Shown here: piece after piece, positions 32,780 through 41,472 of the stretch | How positions within the stretch are numbered: position 1 is the stretch's first letter | Layout: every line of letters starts with the position of its first letter | Assembly: GCF_036116635.1 (NCBI RefSeq) | Contig: NZ_CP107995.1 | Coordinates: 6,882,001-6,946,000, forward strand | Source: Amycolatopsis sp. NBC_00345 | Lineage (GTDB): Bacteria > Actinomycetota > Actinomycetes > Mycobacteriales > Pseudonocardiaceae | Direction: 5' to 3' | DNA: 64,000 nucleotides | Program-made: the position numbers and the translations under genes | Notes under the pieces: generated by a model | What the model saw: the letters and a program-made list of their open reading frames with translations, nothing else | Told to the model about the DNA's origin: nothing | The model's database searches: none

Positions 32780-33001
32780 ATGGAGCAAACAGGGGCCGGC
32801 CGGCTGGTGGTCGACCGGATTCGGTGTGAGGGTTACGGAATGTGCGAGCAGGCCGCGCCGGAACTGCTCCACCTCAATGATGATGACGAGCCGGTCATCG
32901 ATGTCGCTGCCATCCCGGCGACCCAGAAACCGATCGCGGACGCGGCCGTACGCGCCTGTCCGGTGGCGGCGCTGAGCTTGTCCGGCACCACGGTCAGCTG
33001 A
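32780..33001 (+). CDS. [3Fe-4S] ferredoxin
   Basis: 73 residues: RLVVDRIRCEGYGMCEQAAPE gives Cys16 and Cys22 with Gly in place of a fourth ligand, and ACPVAAL supplies Cys60. This CxxxxxC...CP pattern is the P450-type [3Fe-4S] ferredoxin. It passes electrons from the reductase encoded next to the P450 two genes downstream. Its TGA overlaps the ATG of the reductase by one base (TGATG). Confidence 0.9.
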   Translation: MEQTGAGRLVVDRIRCEGYGMCEQAAPELLHLNDDDEPVIDVAAIPATQKPIADAAVRACPVAALSLSGTTVS

Positions 33002-34170
33002 TGACCACGCGACGGCACATCGTCGTCGTCGGCGCGTCCCAGGCGGGTTGCGGTGCGGCGGCGGCATTACGCGGTTTCGGTTTCGACGGCGACATCACGG
33101 TGCTCGGTGACGAGCCGCATCGACCGTATACCCGGCCTCCGCTGTCGAAGGCCGTCCTCGTCGGCGCCGAATCCGAGCACAGCGTTTTCCTGCCTGTGCC
33201 CGACGACATCCAGTTGCGCACCGGCGTCGCCGCTGTCGGCCTGGACCGGGCGAACAATGCCGTTGAACTCGCCGGCGGCGAACACTTGCGTTACGACGGC
33301 TTGGTCATCGCGACCGGCGGGCGCGCCCGCCGGCTGGGTAACACCGTCCACAGTGGCCAGATCACGCTGCGCGGGCTGGACGACGCCGTCGCGCTGCGCG
33401 GGCAACTGGCCCGCGCCCATGGCGTCGCGGTGGCCGGTGCCGGGTTCCTCGGCCTGGAGATCGCCTCGGCGGCGGCCGGCCTCGGCAAGGCCGTCACCGC
33501 TGTCGACCAGGTTCCCCCGCTGGTCGGCAGGCTCGGCCCGATGCTCGCCGGCCTGGTCCTGACCGCGGCCGCCGATCACGGTGTGCGGGTGAAGATCGCG
33601 CCGGCCGGGGTCCGGGTCGACAACCCCGGCCGGATAGTGGCCACGGACGGCTCAGTGCTGACCGAGGGCGACCTTGTCGTCACGGCGGCGGGCGACGTGC
33701 CCAACACGGAGTGGCTGCACGGGAGCGGCGTCGAACTCGACAGCGGGGTCGTGATCGACAGTGCGTGCCGGGTCGCGCCGGACATCGTCGCCGCGGGTGA
33801 CGTCACGTCCGTGCGTGGGCGCAACGGTCGGGCGATGCGCAGTCCGCACTGGTGGAATGCCCTCTCCCAGGCCAAGATCGCCGCAGCCACCCTGCTCGGC
33901 CGCGAATCGCCCGAGCTGGTGGGCAGCACCCCGCCGTTCTTCTGGACCGAGGCGTTCGGGCTGAAGATCCGGATGGCCGGCCACCTGCCTCCGGTCGGCG
34001 AGCCGACGGTGATCGACGGCTCGCTCGCCGAACGACGCGCCCTGCTCGTCTGGCCGGCCGAGGGGCCGGGCAACAACTTCGGCACCGCGGTCTCCGTGAA
34101 CGTCCCGATCTCCGCGCCGAAGCTCACGAAGCTCGCCCAGCAACTTCCAGCTCGCCAAAGGACACTTTGA
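33001..34170 (+). CDS. FAD-dependent ferredoxin reductase
   Basis: 389 residues. FAD motif HIVVVGASQAGCGAAAALRG at the N-terminus, NAD(P) motif VAVAGAGFLGLEIASAAAG (~145), and ATGGRARRLG and AAGDVTSVRG (FAD C-motif) as in putidaredoxin-reductase-like enzymes. It completes a class I bacterial P450 electron chain with the flanking ferredoxin and P450, each joined by one-base stop/start overlaps. Confidence 0.9.
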   Translation: MTTRRHIVVVGASQAGCGAAAALRGFGFDGDITVLGDEPHRPYTRPPLSKAVLVGAESEHSVFLPVPDDIQLRTGVAAVGLDRANNAVELAGGEHLRYDGLVIATGGRARRLGNTVHSGQITLRGLDDAVALRGQLARAHGVAVAGAGFLGLEIASAAAGLGKAVTAVDQVPPLVGRLGPMLAGLVLTAAADHGVRVKIAPAGVRVDNPGRIVATDGSVLTEGDLVVTAAGDVPNTEWLHGSGVELDSGVVIDSACRVAPDIVAAGDVTSVRGRNGRAMRSPHWWNALSQAKIAAATLLGRESPELVGSTPPFFWTEAFGLKIRMAGHLPPVGEPTVIDGSLAERRALLVWPAEGPGNNFGTAVSVNVPISAPKLTKLAQQLPARQRTL

Positions 34171-35354
34171 TGCAGTCGATCGCCGCCACCCCACGGTCCG
34201 ATGTGGACATCTTCGCCGAAGACGTCATGGCCGCGCCCTACCCCGCGTTCCGGCAGCTCCGCGACGCGGGCCCGGTCGTCCACCTCGACCGGTTCGGCGT
34301 CTACGCGGTACCGCGCTACCAGCAGGCGCGTCACGTACTCGCGGACTGGGAATCGTTCTCGTCCGCGGACATCGCGTTGAACAACGATTTCAACGAATAC
34401 ATGAGCGACTTCTCCATTCTGCGGTCGGATCCTCCGCTGCACGACGCCATGCGAAACACCCTCGCGGCCAAGCTGGCCCGCCGGGCCCTGCGCGAGCAGG
34501 AGCCCGCGATCAGCCGGCGGGCCAAGGACCTGGTCGGCCGCCTGGCCGAGCAGGGCTCCTTCGACGCGGTGACCGACCTCGCGCGCAGGTTCCCGGTCGA
34601 GATAGTCGGTGACCTGATCGGGCTGCCCCAGGAAGGCCGGGAAGATCTGCTGCGAATGGTCGACGCCAACTTCAACTGCTTCGGCCCGGACAACGAGCGC
34701 ACGCGGGCGTCGCTTCCGAAAATGGCCGAATTGGCCGACTACATGCTGACGCGCGTAACCCGGGAGAATCTGGCCGAGGGCAGCATGGGCCGGGCCGTGT
34801 ACGAGGCCGCCGACGCCGGTGCGATCCCCGCGCCGGCCGCGCCCTGGTTGGTGATGGCTTATGTCACGGCCGGGATGGACACCACGGTGCACGCGCTCGG
34901 CCACGCTGTCTGGCTGATGGCCGAGCATTCCGCTCAATGGGAGTCGCTGCGGGCCGACCGGTCATTGGTGCCGCAGGCGTTTCGTGAGGTACTCCGCTGC
35001 GAATCGCCCGTCCAGGCCTTCGGGCGAACGGTGCGGACCGACTGGACCGTCGAGGATGTCACGCTGCCGGTGGGCACGAAGCTGGCTGTCCTGTTCGGAT
35101 CCGCCAACCGCGACGAACGCCGATGGGCCGATCCCGATCGGTTCGACATCACCCGTGACAACAGGGAACACCTGGCCTTCGGGTACGGCCTGCACGGCTG
35201 CGCCGGTCAGGCACTGGCCCGCATCGAGGGTGAGGCGATCCTCAACGCGCTGGTGGACAAGGTCACCCGGATCGAGGCAGGGACACCGGTCCGCCATTTC
35301 AACAACGTCCTGCGCGGCCTGGAATCGCTCCCGGTCACGGTGTTCACCGACTGA
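34170..35354 (+). CDS. Cytochrome P450
   Basis: 394 residues. I-helix oxygen motif VTAGMDTTVH (~235), ExxR in FREVLR (~275) and heme-binding FGYGLHGCAGQALAR with Cys344. Length is normal for soluble bacterial P450s. It is third in the ferredoxin/reductase/P450 operon. It probably hydroxylates or dealkylates the aromatic substrate upstream of the flavin monooxygenase pathway encoded divergently; the substrate cannot be read from sequence. Confidence 0.9.
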   Translation: MQSIAATPRSDVDIFAEDVMAAPYPAFRQLRDAGPVVHLDRFGVYAVPRYQQARHVLADWESFSSADIALNNDFNEYMSDFSILRSDPPLHDAMRNTLAAKLARRALREQEPAISRRAKDLVGRLAEQGSFDAVTDLARRFPVEIVGDLIGLPQEGREDLLRMVDANFNCFGPDNERTRASLPKMAELADYMLTRVTRENLAEGSMGRAVYEAADAGAIPAPAAPWLVMAYVTAGMDTTVHALGHAVWLMAEHSAQWESLRADRSLVPQAFREVLRCESPVQAFGRTVRTDWTVEDVTLPVGTKLAVLFGSANRDERRWADPDRFDITRDNREHLAFGYGLHGCAGQALARIEGEAILNALVDKVTRIEAGTPVRHFNNVLRGLESLPVTVFTD

Positions 35355-35438
35355 CCCGACCGGCCGCATGCGTCGACCGCAACGTCACTGTCCATCATGG
35401 ACCGCTACCGATCGCCGGACGGGCCGCCACCAAGCGGG

Positions 35439-36641
35439 TCAGCCCGGAATGTGCACCAGCAGCTTCGCCGGCCTGCGCACCATCAGCTCATCGGCGAGTT
35501 CGTGGACATAACCGGTGGCGAGCCGGACCTCGGGCCGGCAGCCCAGCAGCTCACGGATGAACGCCTGTGCCTCGATTCTGGCGAGCGGAGCTCCCAGACA
35601 GGCGTGCGGCCCCTTGCCGAACGCGACGTGACCGGCCGGGTGATCGCGCTCGATGTCGAACTCCAGTGCGTCCGGGCCCCAGACCGCCTCGTCCCAGTTG
35701 GCCGACTGCAGCCCGACGACCACTTGTTCGTCGTACTCGACCGGGCATCCGCTCACTTCGGTGGTGTGATGCGGGGTCCGCATCACGTACTGCAGCGGCG
35801 CGTCCCGGCGCAGGGACTCCTCGATCGCGGCTCCGATGAGCTCAGGTTGATCCAGCAACAGCTTCCACCGTCGAGGCTGGGACAGCAGCGCGTACACCAG
35901 GTTGGTGATCAGGCTGATCGTGGTTTCGGTCCCGGCCTGGATCAGTTGCCAGATATGCGTGAGAGCGTCGGCCGGGGCCAGTTCCCCGGCCTCGGCCGCT
36001 GCGGCCAGCCCGGAGACCACGGTGTCGTCGGCTGCCCGCAGGCCGGTTCGGTATTCCTCCAGAACCTCGCCCAGCCGGTTCATCATGGCGGCGTACTCGG
36101 GCCTGCCTTGCAACGGAGCCGGCAGAATCTCGTGGAGGACGTCGCTCCAGGCCTGCAACTGGCCCCAGTCCTCCTGGGGCGCCCCGATGAGCGTGTAGAC
36201 GACCCGGACGGCCAGGCGCTTGCTCGTCGGCACCAGGTCGACGTCGACGCCGACGGGCAGCTCGCGCACCGCGGCCGCGGCGAGTTCGCGGACCCGCGGC
36301 TCGAGCCGGCGCAGGGTGCGCGGAGCGAACCACTCGCGCAGCCGTCGCCGGAGGTCGGCGTGATCCGGGGGATCGAGGGTCGGCAGCGAACCGCTGGGCC
36401 GGATGCCTTCCGCACCGTTGACGGGATCGAGCCGGAAGTTGCTGCGCGCCGAGAACGTCGTGGTGTCGAGGAGGATCCGCTGGACGTCCTCGTGCGCGGC
36501 GACGAAGTGCATGCGCGGGTGGGGCTGGGAAACCGGGCAGCTTCCCCGGACCTCGGCGAGCCGCCGCTCGGCGGCGTGATGGTCAGCCAAGCTCAGTGGA
36601 TCGAACGGTGCGACGTCATCGACGCTGACACTCTCTTCCAT
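35439..36641 (-). CDS. Cytochrome P450 (second)
   Basis: 400 residues. I-helix QAGTETTISL, ExxR in EESLRR, heme loop FGKGPHACLGAPLAR with Cys348. The N-terminus has no anchor. Convergent with the first P450 operon and without its own redox partners, so it probably borrows the adjacent ferredoxin pair. Its upstream region (minus strand, 36698-36690) contains TCCTGAATA, the same half-site as the IclR-like palindrome at 32672, so it may share regulation. Only weak ribosome-binding sequence precedes ATG 36641. Confidence 0.9.
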   Translation of the reverse strand: MEESVSVDDVAPFDPLSLADHHAAERRLAEVRGSCPVSQPHPRMHFVAAHEDVQRILLDTTTFSARSNFRLDPVNGAEGIRPSGSLPTLDPPDHADLRRRLREWFAPRTLRRLEPRVRELAAAAVRELPVGVDVDLVPTSKRLAVRVVYTLIGAPQEDWGQLQAWSDVLHEILPAPLQGRPEYAAMMNRLGEVLEEYRTGLRAADDTVVSGLAAAAEAGELAPADALTHIWQLIQAGTETTISLITNLVYALLSQPRRWKLLLDQPELIGAAIEESLRRDAPLQYVMRTPHHTTEVSGCPVEYDEQVVVGLQSANWDEAVWGPDALEFDIERDHPAGHVAFGKGPHACLGAPLARIEAQAFIRELLGCRPEVRLATGYVHELADELMVRRPAKLLVHIPG

Positions 36642-36763
36642 ACCAGGATGATGACACCCGAGACCTACGATATGCGACTGGTGATTCGCTATTCAGGACA
36701 TCGACGCCGGGGCGGCAGTGGACTCCCGCGGACTGCTCACGCCCGAGGTACTGCGAGGCACAA

Positions 36764-36804
36764 ACATATTGACGATTCCCGATATGTCGATCTAAGGTCA
36801 CCGC
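36764..36804 (+). promoter_or_regulatory. Leaderless promoter with spaced inverted repeat
   Basis: TTGACG (36769-36774), 18-bp spacer, TAAGGT (36793-36798), 6 nt, ATG. ACATAT (36764-36769) and ATATGT (36782-36787) form an inverted repeat over the -35 and spacer. Confidence 0.65.
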
Positions 36805-37785
36805 ATGCCGACTTCGATGCGTGTGGTGGAACTCGTCCGCTTCGGTGACGCAGACACCGCGTTCGCCGCCCGAGAGCTGCCCAGGCCTGCTCCCGGGCCC
36901 GGCCAGGTGCTGGTGCGCGTGCTGGCCACGTCCGTGAACCCGCTCGACCTGCAGACCCGGCGCGGCGACTACCGCGACCAGGTAACGCTGCCCGCGGTGA
37001 TCGGCAACGACGTCTCCGGCGTCGTGGTCGAGACCGGCGCTGGGGCCGACGACTTCCAGCCGGGCGACGAGGTCTGGTACCTGGCGCCGATGTTCGCCGG
37101 GCCGGGCACCTACGCCGAGTTCCACGTGGTCGACCAGGCCCTGGTCGACCACAAGCCCGCCCGGTTGTCGCACGTCGAGGCCGCCGGTCTCGCGCTCGTG
37201 GGCGTGACGGCGTGGGAGGCGCTGGTCGAACGCGCCGGGGTGCGGGCCGGGGAACGGGTCCTGGTGCACGGTGGAGCGGGCGGGGTCGGGTCGGTCGCCG
37301 TCCAGGTCGCCGGCGCGCTGGGCGCCGAGGTGGTGACCACCGCGCGGGCACGGGATCACGAGTTCGTCACCGGGCTGGGAGCCGACATCGCGATCGACTT
37401 CCCGGCCGGCGACTACGTGCCGCAGGTCCGCGCGCTGGGCGGGGTGGACGTCGTGCTGGACACGGTGGGCGGGGACACCCTCGCCCGCAGCGCGGAGGTC
37501 CTCGCCGACCGCGGCCGCGTGGTGTCCATCGTGGACATTCCCGAACCGCAGAACCTGCTCGCCGCGTGGAGCGTGAACGCGACCTACCACTTCCTCTTCG
37601 TCAGCCCCGGCCGGGCGAAGCTCGCGGCCCTCGGCCGGCTGGTCGACCAGGGCGAACTCCGGCCGGTGATCGGCGCCGTGCTACCACTGGCCGACCTCGC
37701 ACAAGCGCACACCCTGCTGGAAGGCGGCTCAGCCGGCGGACGCCCACGCGGCAAGATCGTCGTCGCCGTGCACCCCCTGGACTAG
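36805..37785 (+). CDS. NADPH:quinone reductase-like MDR protein
   Basis: 326 residues. GroES domain (ATSVNPLDLQTRRGDYRD, VIGNDVSGVV) and Rossmann domain (VLVHGGAGGVGSVAVQVAG ~150). No structural-zinc cysteines, so it is a zeta-crystallin-like quinone reductase. The leaderless promoter and lack of a Shine-Dalgarno sequence suggest translation from the 5' end. It follows the P450 pair divergently and may detoxify quinones from aromatic oxidation. Confidence 0.85.
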   Translation: MPTSMRVVELVRFGDADTAFAARELPRPAPGPGQVLVRVLATSVNPLDLQTRRGDYRDQVTLPAVIGNDVSGVVVETGAGADDFQPGDEVWYLAPMFAGPGTYAEFHVVDQALVDHKPARLSHVEAAGLALVGVTAWEALVERAGVRAGERVLVHGGAGGVGSVAVQVAGALGAEVVTTARARDHEFVTGLGADIAIDFPAGDYVPQVRALGGVDVVLDTVGGDTLARSAEVLADRGRVVSIVDIPEPQNLLAAWSVNATYHFLFVSPGRAKLAALGRLVDQGELRPVIGAVLPLADLAQAHTLLEGGSAGGRPRGKIVVAVHPLD

Positions 37786-37923
37786 CCGCCGGGTTAGCCC
37801 CTGCGTTTCCTTTCGCCGGGCGGCAGTCGGAGAGATTCCGTCCTGCAGAATTTTGGCCTGGTGCAGGGTGGAACCCGCATAGGGTTTCACCATCGCCACT
37901 TCGGCCCGCGCTCGGGAGGAATC

Positions 37924-38400
37924 ATGAAGAAAGCACTCGCGCTCACCGGCGTCGCCATGCTGTTGACCGGAGGAGTCGCGGCCGCGAGCACCAACGGCGC
38001 GATCGTGTTCAACCCCCTGCCCGGCGCGCACAATCCTGGCTCACCAGCGGCGAGCCTGCCGCTGTCGGACAGCACGCGAGCGGGCGACCTGCTTCAGCTG
38101 TCCGGGGCGATCGGCAACACCAAGCCCGGCATTCCCGTGGTAGCCGGGGGAATCCCCGCCGAAGCAACGCAGACGATGGAGAACGTCAAAGCCTCACTGG
38201 CCCGGCAGGGACTCGGTATGCGCAACGTTTTCAAGTGCACGGTGTACACCACCGACCTGACCCAGCTCGGCGGGTTCAACAACGTCTATTCGACCTACTT
38301 CGCCAAGGGCCGGATGCCCGCGCGGTCCGCGATCGGTGTTTCCGCGTTGACGCTCGGCGCGCACGTAGAGGTGGAATGCACCGCCCTCTACCCGTATTAG
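37924..38400 (+). CDS. Secreted RidA-family protein
   Basis: 158 residues. MKK n-region, hydrophobic core ALALTGVAMLLTGGVAA and a likely cleavage after AAA/S, then a RidA/YjgF domain (LLQLSGAIGNTKPG, ENVKASLARQGLGMRNVFKC, VYTTDLTQLGGFNNVYSTYF, RSAIGVSALTLGAHVEVEC). RidA proteins deaminate reactive enamines/imines; the usual catalytic Arg before the C-terminal strand is present (PARSAIG). Export of a RidA protein is uncommon. GGGAGGA precedes the ATG. Convergent with the second IclR gene. Confidence 0.83.
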   Translation: MKKALALTGVAMLLTGGVAAASTNGAIVFNPLPGAHNPGSPAASLPLSDSTRAGDLLQLSGAIGNTKPGIPVVAGGIPAEATQTMENVKASLARQGLGMRNVFKCTVYTTDLTQLGGFNNVYSTYFAKGRMPARSAIGVSALTLGAHVEVECTALYPY

Positions 38401-38415
38401 AACGTGGCGATTTGC

Positions 38416-39159
38416 TCATTCGCCCGGGGCCAGCTCGCCCTCGATCCGGGCGACGGTCGCGGAAAGCAGCTCGGCCCAGCCGATGAGCAACGACTTGTCG
38501 AATCGGGCGGTCGGCATCGCGATCGCCAGCGCGCCCAGCGGCTCGCCCGCGTCGGCCCGCACCGCCACGCCGATCGCCGTCACCCCGGTCTCGGTGAGCT
38601 GGTTGTTGACCGCGAACCCGCGCTTGCGTACGGCCGAGAGCTCTTTGGCCAGCCGGGCAAGGTCGACGTCCGGGTCGTCGCGGTACAGCGTGGTGAGCTT
38701 TTCCCTCGGCAGCAGCGCCAGCATCGCCCGGCCGCCGGAGGAGCGGTCCGCGGGCAGTGACCGGTTCATCCGGTTTCCCACCCGCAGTATCTGGTCGGAC
38801 TCGACGGTCGCGACGATCCGCATCTCCCGGCCGGCCAGCACCGTCAGGTTCACCGTCTCATGGGTCTGCCGCATCAGATGTCGCATGTGCGGCAAGGAGA
38901 TTCGCCGCAGTTGCGGGACCGGCGCCTCGGACCTGGCGGCGGGGCGCAAGACCTTGCCCGGCCCGTACCGGCGGTCCGGCAGACGTTCGGCGAACTCGCG
39001 GTACACCAACGTGGTCAGCAGCCGGTGCGCGGTCGACGGCGCGACGCCGACCAGTTTCGCCGCCTCGGTGACCCCGAGCGCGCCTTCCTGCTGCAGCAAC
39101 GTCGCCAGGTGCAGCGCGTGGTCCACCGAGCTCACCGAGTACTGCGGCTTATTCCTCAT
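38416..39159 (-). CDS. IclR family regulator of the gentisate operon
   Basis: 247 residues: wHTH (SVDHALHLATLLQQEGALGV, VAPSTAHRLLTTLVYREFAE) and the IclR effector domain (HETVNLTVLAGREMRIVATV, RSSGGRAMLAL, GFAVNNQLTETGVTAIGVAV). ATG 39159 is chosen because the family N-terminus (RNKPQYSVSSVDHALHLA) begins there. Its start codon is covered by the palindrome 39158-39174. Divergent from the transporter/gentisate operon, so it most likely controls it with gentisate or a related acid as effector (inference). Confidence 0.87.
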   Translation of the reverse strand: MRNKPQYSVSSVDHALHLATLLQQEGALGVTEAAKLVGVAPSTAHRLLTTLVYREFAERLPDRRYGPGKVLRPAARSEAPVPQLRRISLPHMRHLMRQTHETVNLTVLAGREMRIVATVESDQILRVGNRMNRSLPADRSSGGRAMLALLPREKLTTLYRDDPDVDLARLAKELSAVRKRGFAVNNQLTETGVTAIGVAVRADAGEPLGALAIAMPTARFDKSLLIGWAELLSATVARIEGELAPGE

Positions 39160-39174
39160 AGCAGAAAATGCTAT
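39158..39174. promoter_or_regulatory. Palindromic operator overlapping the IclR start codon
   Basis: ATAGCA-GAAAA-TGCTAT, perfect 6-bp arms, in the 49-bp divergent spacer. It covers the IclR ATG and lies 35 nt before the transporter start, so one bound dimer could affect both genes. Confidence 0.65.
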
Positions 39175-39208
39175 CCCCACAGATGGAATTCCCCCAAGGA
39201 TGGGACAC

Positions 39209-40408
39209 ATGACCACCAAGACCGTTCTGCCACCGCGGCGGGTAGCCCTCCTGGTCATCACGCTGTGCTGGGTGGTCGTGGTCTTCGACGGCTACGACCT
39301 GATCGTCTACGGAACCGTCCTGCCCCGGCTGCTCACCGAGCCCGGCTGGAACCTCACGCCGTCGAGCGCGGGGCTGCTCGGCAGCCTCGCGTTCGCCGGC
39401 ATGCTGATCGGCGCCGTGCTCGCGGGAACACTGGCGGACCGGATCGGCCGGCGCCGCATGGTCATCCTGTGCTCGCTGTGGTTCTCGGTGTTCACGGCGT
39501 TGTGCGCGGTGGCGATCGGGCCGGTCAGTTTCGGCGCGCTGCGGTTCGTCGCGGGGCTCGGGCTGGGCGGGCTGGTGCCCAGCGCGAGCGCGCTCACCGC
39601 CGAATTCGTCAGCCCCCGCTACCGATCGCTCGTCGCGACGCTGATGATGTCCGGTGTTCCGGTCGGCGGGTGCGTCGCCGCGCTGGTCGGCATCGTGGTG
39701 CTGCCGGACTTCGGCTGGCGGCCGATGTTCGCGATTTCCCTGCTGGCAGTGCTCGTCGTGCCCGCCGCGATGAAGTTCCTGCCCGAGTCGCCGCAGTGGC
39801 GGCCCGACCAGGACAAGGCGCCGCTACGCGAACTGATCCGCCCGCAGTACCGCCGCGCGACCGTGCTGTTCGCGCTGACCACCGTCGTCACGCTGTTCAC
39901 CTGGTACGGCCTCTCGACCTGGTTGCCGCAGCTGATGCGGACGAGCGGGGTCGACGTCGGGTCCGCGCTGACCTTCCTGCTCGCGCTCCAGCTCGGCGCG
40001 GTCGCCGGATCCCTCCTGACCGCGTGGGCCGGCACCAGGTTCGGACCCGTGCGTACCGGTATCGCCGCCGCTGCGGCCGCCGCCGTCGGGTTGTTCTTGC
40101 CGGTCACCGGGCCGAGTCCGGCCGTCGTGTACGGCGCGATGGTGCTCGCCGGCATCGGCACGCACGGCACGCAGTGCCTGGTGATCGCCGCCGTCGCCAC
40201 CCATTACCCGGCCCGTCTGCGCGGTGCGGCGCTTGGGTTCTCGCTCGGCTTCGGCCGCATCGGCGCCGTGCTCGCGCCCCAGGTCGGTGGCTGGCTGCTG
40301 GCCGCCGGGCTCGGCATCAACGCCAACTTCCTCGTCTTCGCCGCGGCCGCCGCCATCGCCGCCGCCTTGCTCGCCATCAGCCCTCGTGAAGGAGTGATCC
40401 AGTCATGA
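39209..40408 (+). CDS. MFS aromatic acid:H+ symporter (AAHS family)
   Basis: 399 residues with 12 TM helices. AAHS signature DGYDLIVYGTVLPRLL in TM1 and motif A GTLADRIGRRRMVIL between TM2 and TM3. The family imports benzoate-type acids such as gentisate, 4-hydroxybenzoate and 3-hydroxybenzoate. ATG 39209 has AAGGA 8 nt upstream; an in-frame ATG lies 9 nt earlier. It overlaps the gentisate dioxygenase gene by 4 nt, which supports gentisate or a precursor as cargo. Confidence 0.88.
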   Translation: MTTKTVLPPRRVALLVITLCWVVVVFDGYDLIVYGTVLPRLLTEPGWNLTPSSAGLLGSLAFAGMLIGAVLAGTLADRIGRRRMVILCSLWFSVFTALCAVAIGPVSFGALRFVAGLGLGGLVPSASALTAEFVSPRYRSLVATLMMSGVPVGGCVAALVGIVVLPDFGWRPMFAISLLAVLVVPAAMKFLPESPQWRPDQDKAPLRELIRPQYRRATVLFALTTVVTLFTWYGLSTWLPQLMRTSGVDVGSALTFLLALQLGAVAGSLLTAWAGTRFGPVRTGIAAAAAAAVGLFLPVTGPSPAVVYGAMVLAGIGTHGTQCLVIAAVATHYPARLRGAALGFSLGFGRIGAVLAPQVGGWLLAAGLGINANFLVFAAAAAIAAALLAISPREGVIQS

Positions 40409-41472
40409 CCACGGATGCGGAAGTCCCTGAGCTCGACGCGCTGTACCGGGAGTTCGCGCAGCAGGGATTGGTTCCATTGTGGACGGAAATCGGCGACCTG
40501 ATGCCGCATCAGCCGGCCTCGCCCGCGGTACCGCACCTGTGGCGGTGGTCGAGCATCCTGCCGATGGCCGAACAGGCGGGCCGGCTCGTGCCGATGGGCC
40601 GCGGCGGGGAACGCCGGGCGCTGGCGCTGGCGAACCCCGGCCTTGGCGGCAGGCCATTCGCGACGCCGACGCTGTGGGCCGCGATCCAGTACCTCAACCC
40701 CGCCGAAAACGCCCCGGTGCACCGCCACACTCAGAACGCGTTCCGGTTCATCGTCGAGGGCGAGGGCGTGTGGACCGTGGTGAACGGCGACCCGGTCGCG
40801 ATGCGGCGCGGCGACTTCCTGCCGCAGGCGGGGTGGAACTGGCATGGCCACCACAACGCGAGCGACCGCCCGATGGCCTGGATCGACGGCCTCGACATCC
40901 CGTTCCAGCACTACGCCGGGTCGACGTTCTTCGAGTTCGGCCCGGACGACGTCGGCACCCGCGAATCCCCCAGCCGGTCCCGTTCCGAACGGCTGTGGGG
41001 CCATCCCGGCTTGCGACCGGTGACGCAGGTGACGCCGTCGCCCGCGACTCCGCTGCTGGCCTACCGCTGGGAGCACACCGACCGGGCGCTGCGCGACCAG
41101 CTGGCCCTGGAGTCCGAGGGGGCCGCGGGCACGGTGGAGCCCGGCCACGCCGCCGTCCGCTACACCAATCCCACGACCGGCGGCGACGTGATGCCGACGA
41201 TCCGCACCGAATTCCACCGCCTCGCCCCGGACACCACAACGCGTCCGGTCCGCGAGACCGGATCGTCGGTGTACCAGGTCTTCGAGGGCACCGGCGAGGT
41301 CAGCGTCGGCACGCACACCTGGACCGTGACGCGCGGCGACCTGTTTGTCGTCCCGTCCTGGCAGGCCTTGTCGCTGTCCACGGACCGCGGTCTCGACCTG
41401 TTCCGCTTCGGCGACGCCCCGATCTTCGAACGCCTCGGCCAGCACCGGGTCGAGCACCTGGAGGACCACTGA
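40405..41472 (+). CDS. Gentisate 1,2-dioxygenase
   Basis: 355 residues, bicupin. N-terminal cupin motif APVHRHTQNAFRFIVEGEG (Fe ligands His/His) with PQAGWNWHGHHN downstream; the second cupin is VRETGSSVYQVFEGTGEVS and VVPSWQALS. Length and the LWRWSSILPMAEQAG / ALALANPGL segments fit gentisate dioxygenases. It opens gentisate to maleylpyruvate. The next two genes supply the isomerase and hydrolase, giving a complete pathway. Confidence 0.9.
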   Translation: MTTDAEVPELDALYREFAQQGLVPLWTEIGDLMPHQPASPAVPHLWRWSSILPMAEQAGRLVPMGRGGERRALALANPGLGGRPFATPTLWAAIQYLNPAENAPVHRHTQNAFRFIVEGEGVWTVVNGDPVAMRRGDFLPQAGWNWHGHHNASDRPMAWIDGLDIPFQHYAGSTFFEFGPDDVGTRESPSRSRSERLWGHPGLRPVTQVTPSPATPLLAYRWEHTDRALRDQLALESEGAAGTVEPGHAAVRYTNPTTGGDVMPTIRTEFHRLAPDTTTRPVRETGSSVYQVFEGTGEVSVGTHTWTVTRGDLFVVPSWQALSLSTDRGLDLFRFGDAPIFERLGQHRVEHLEDH

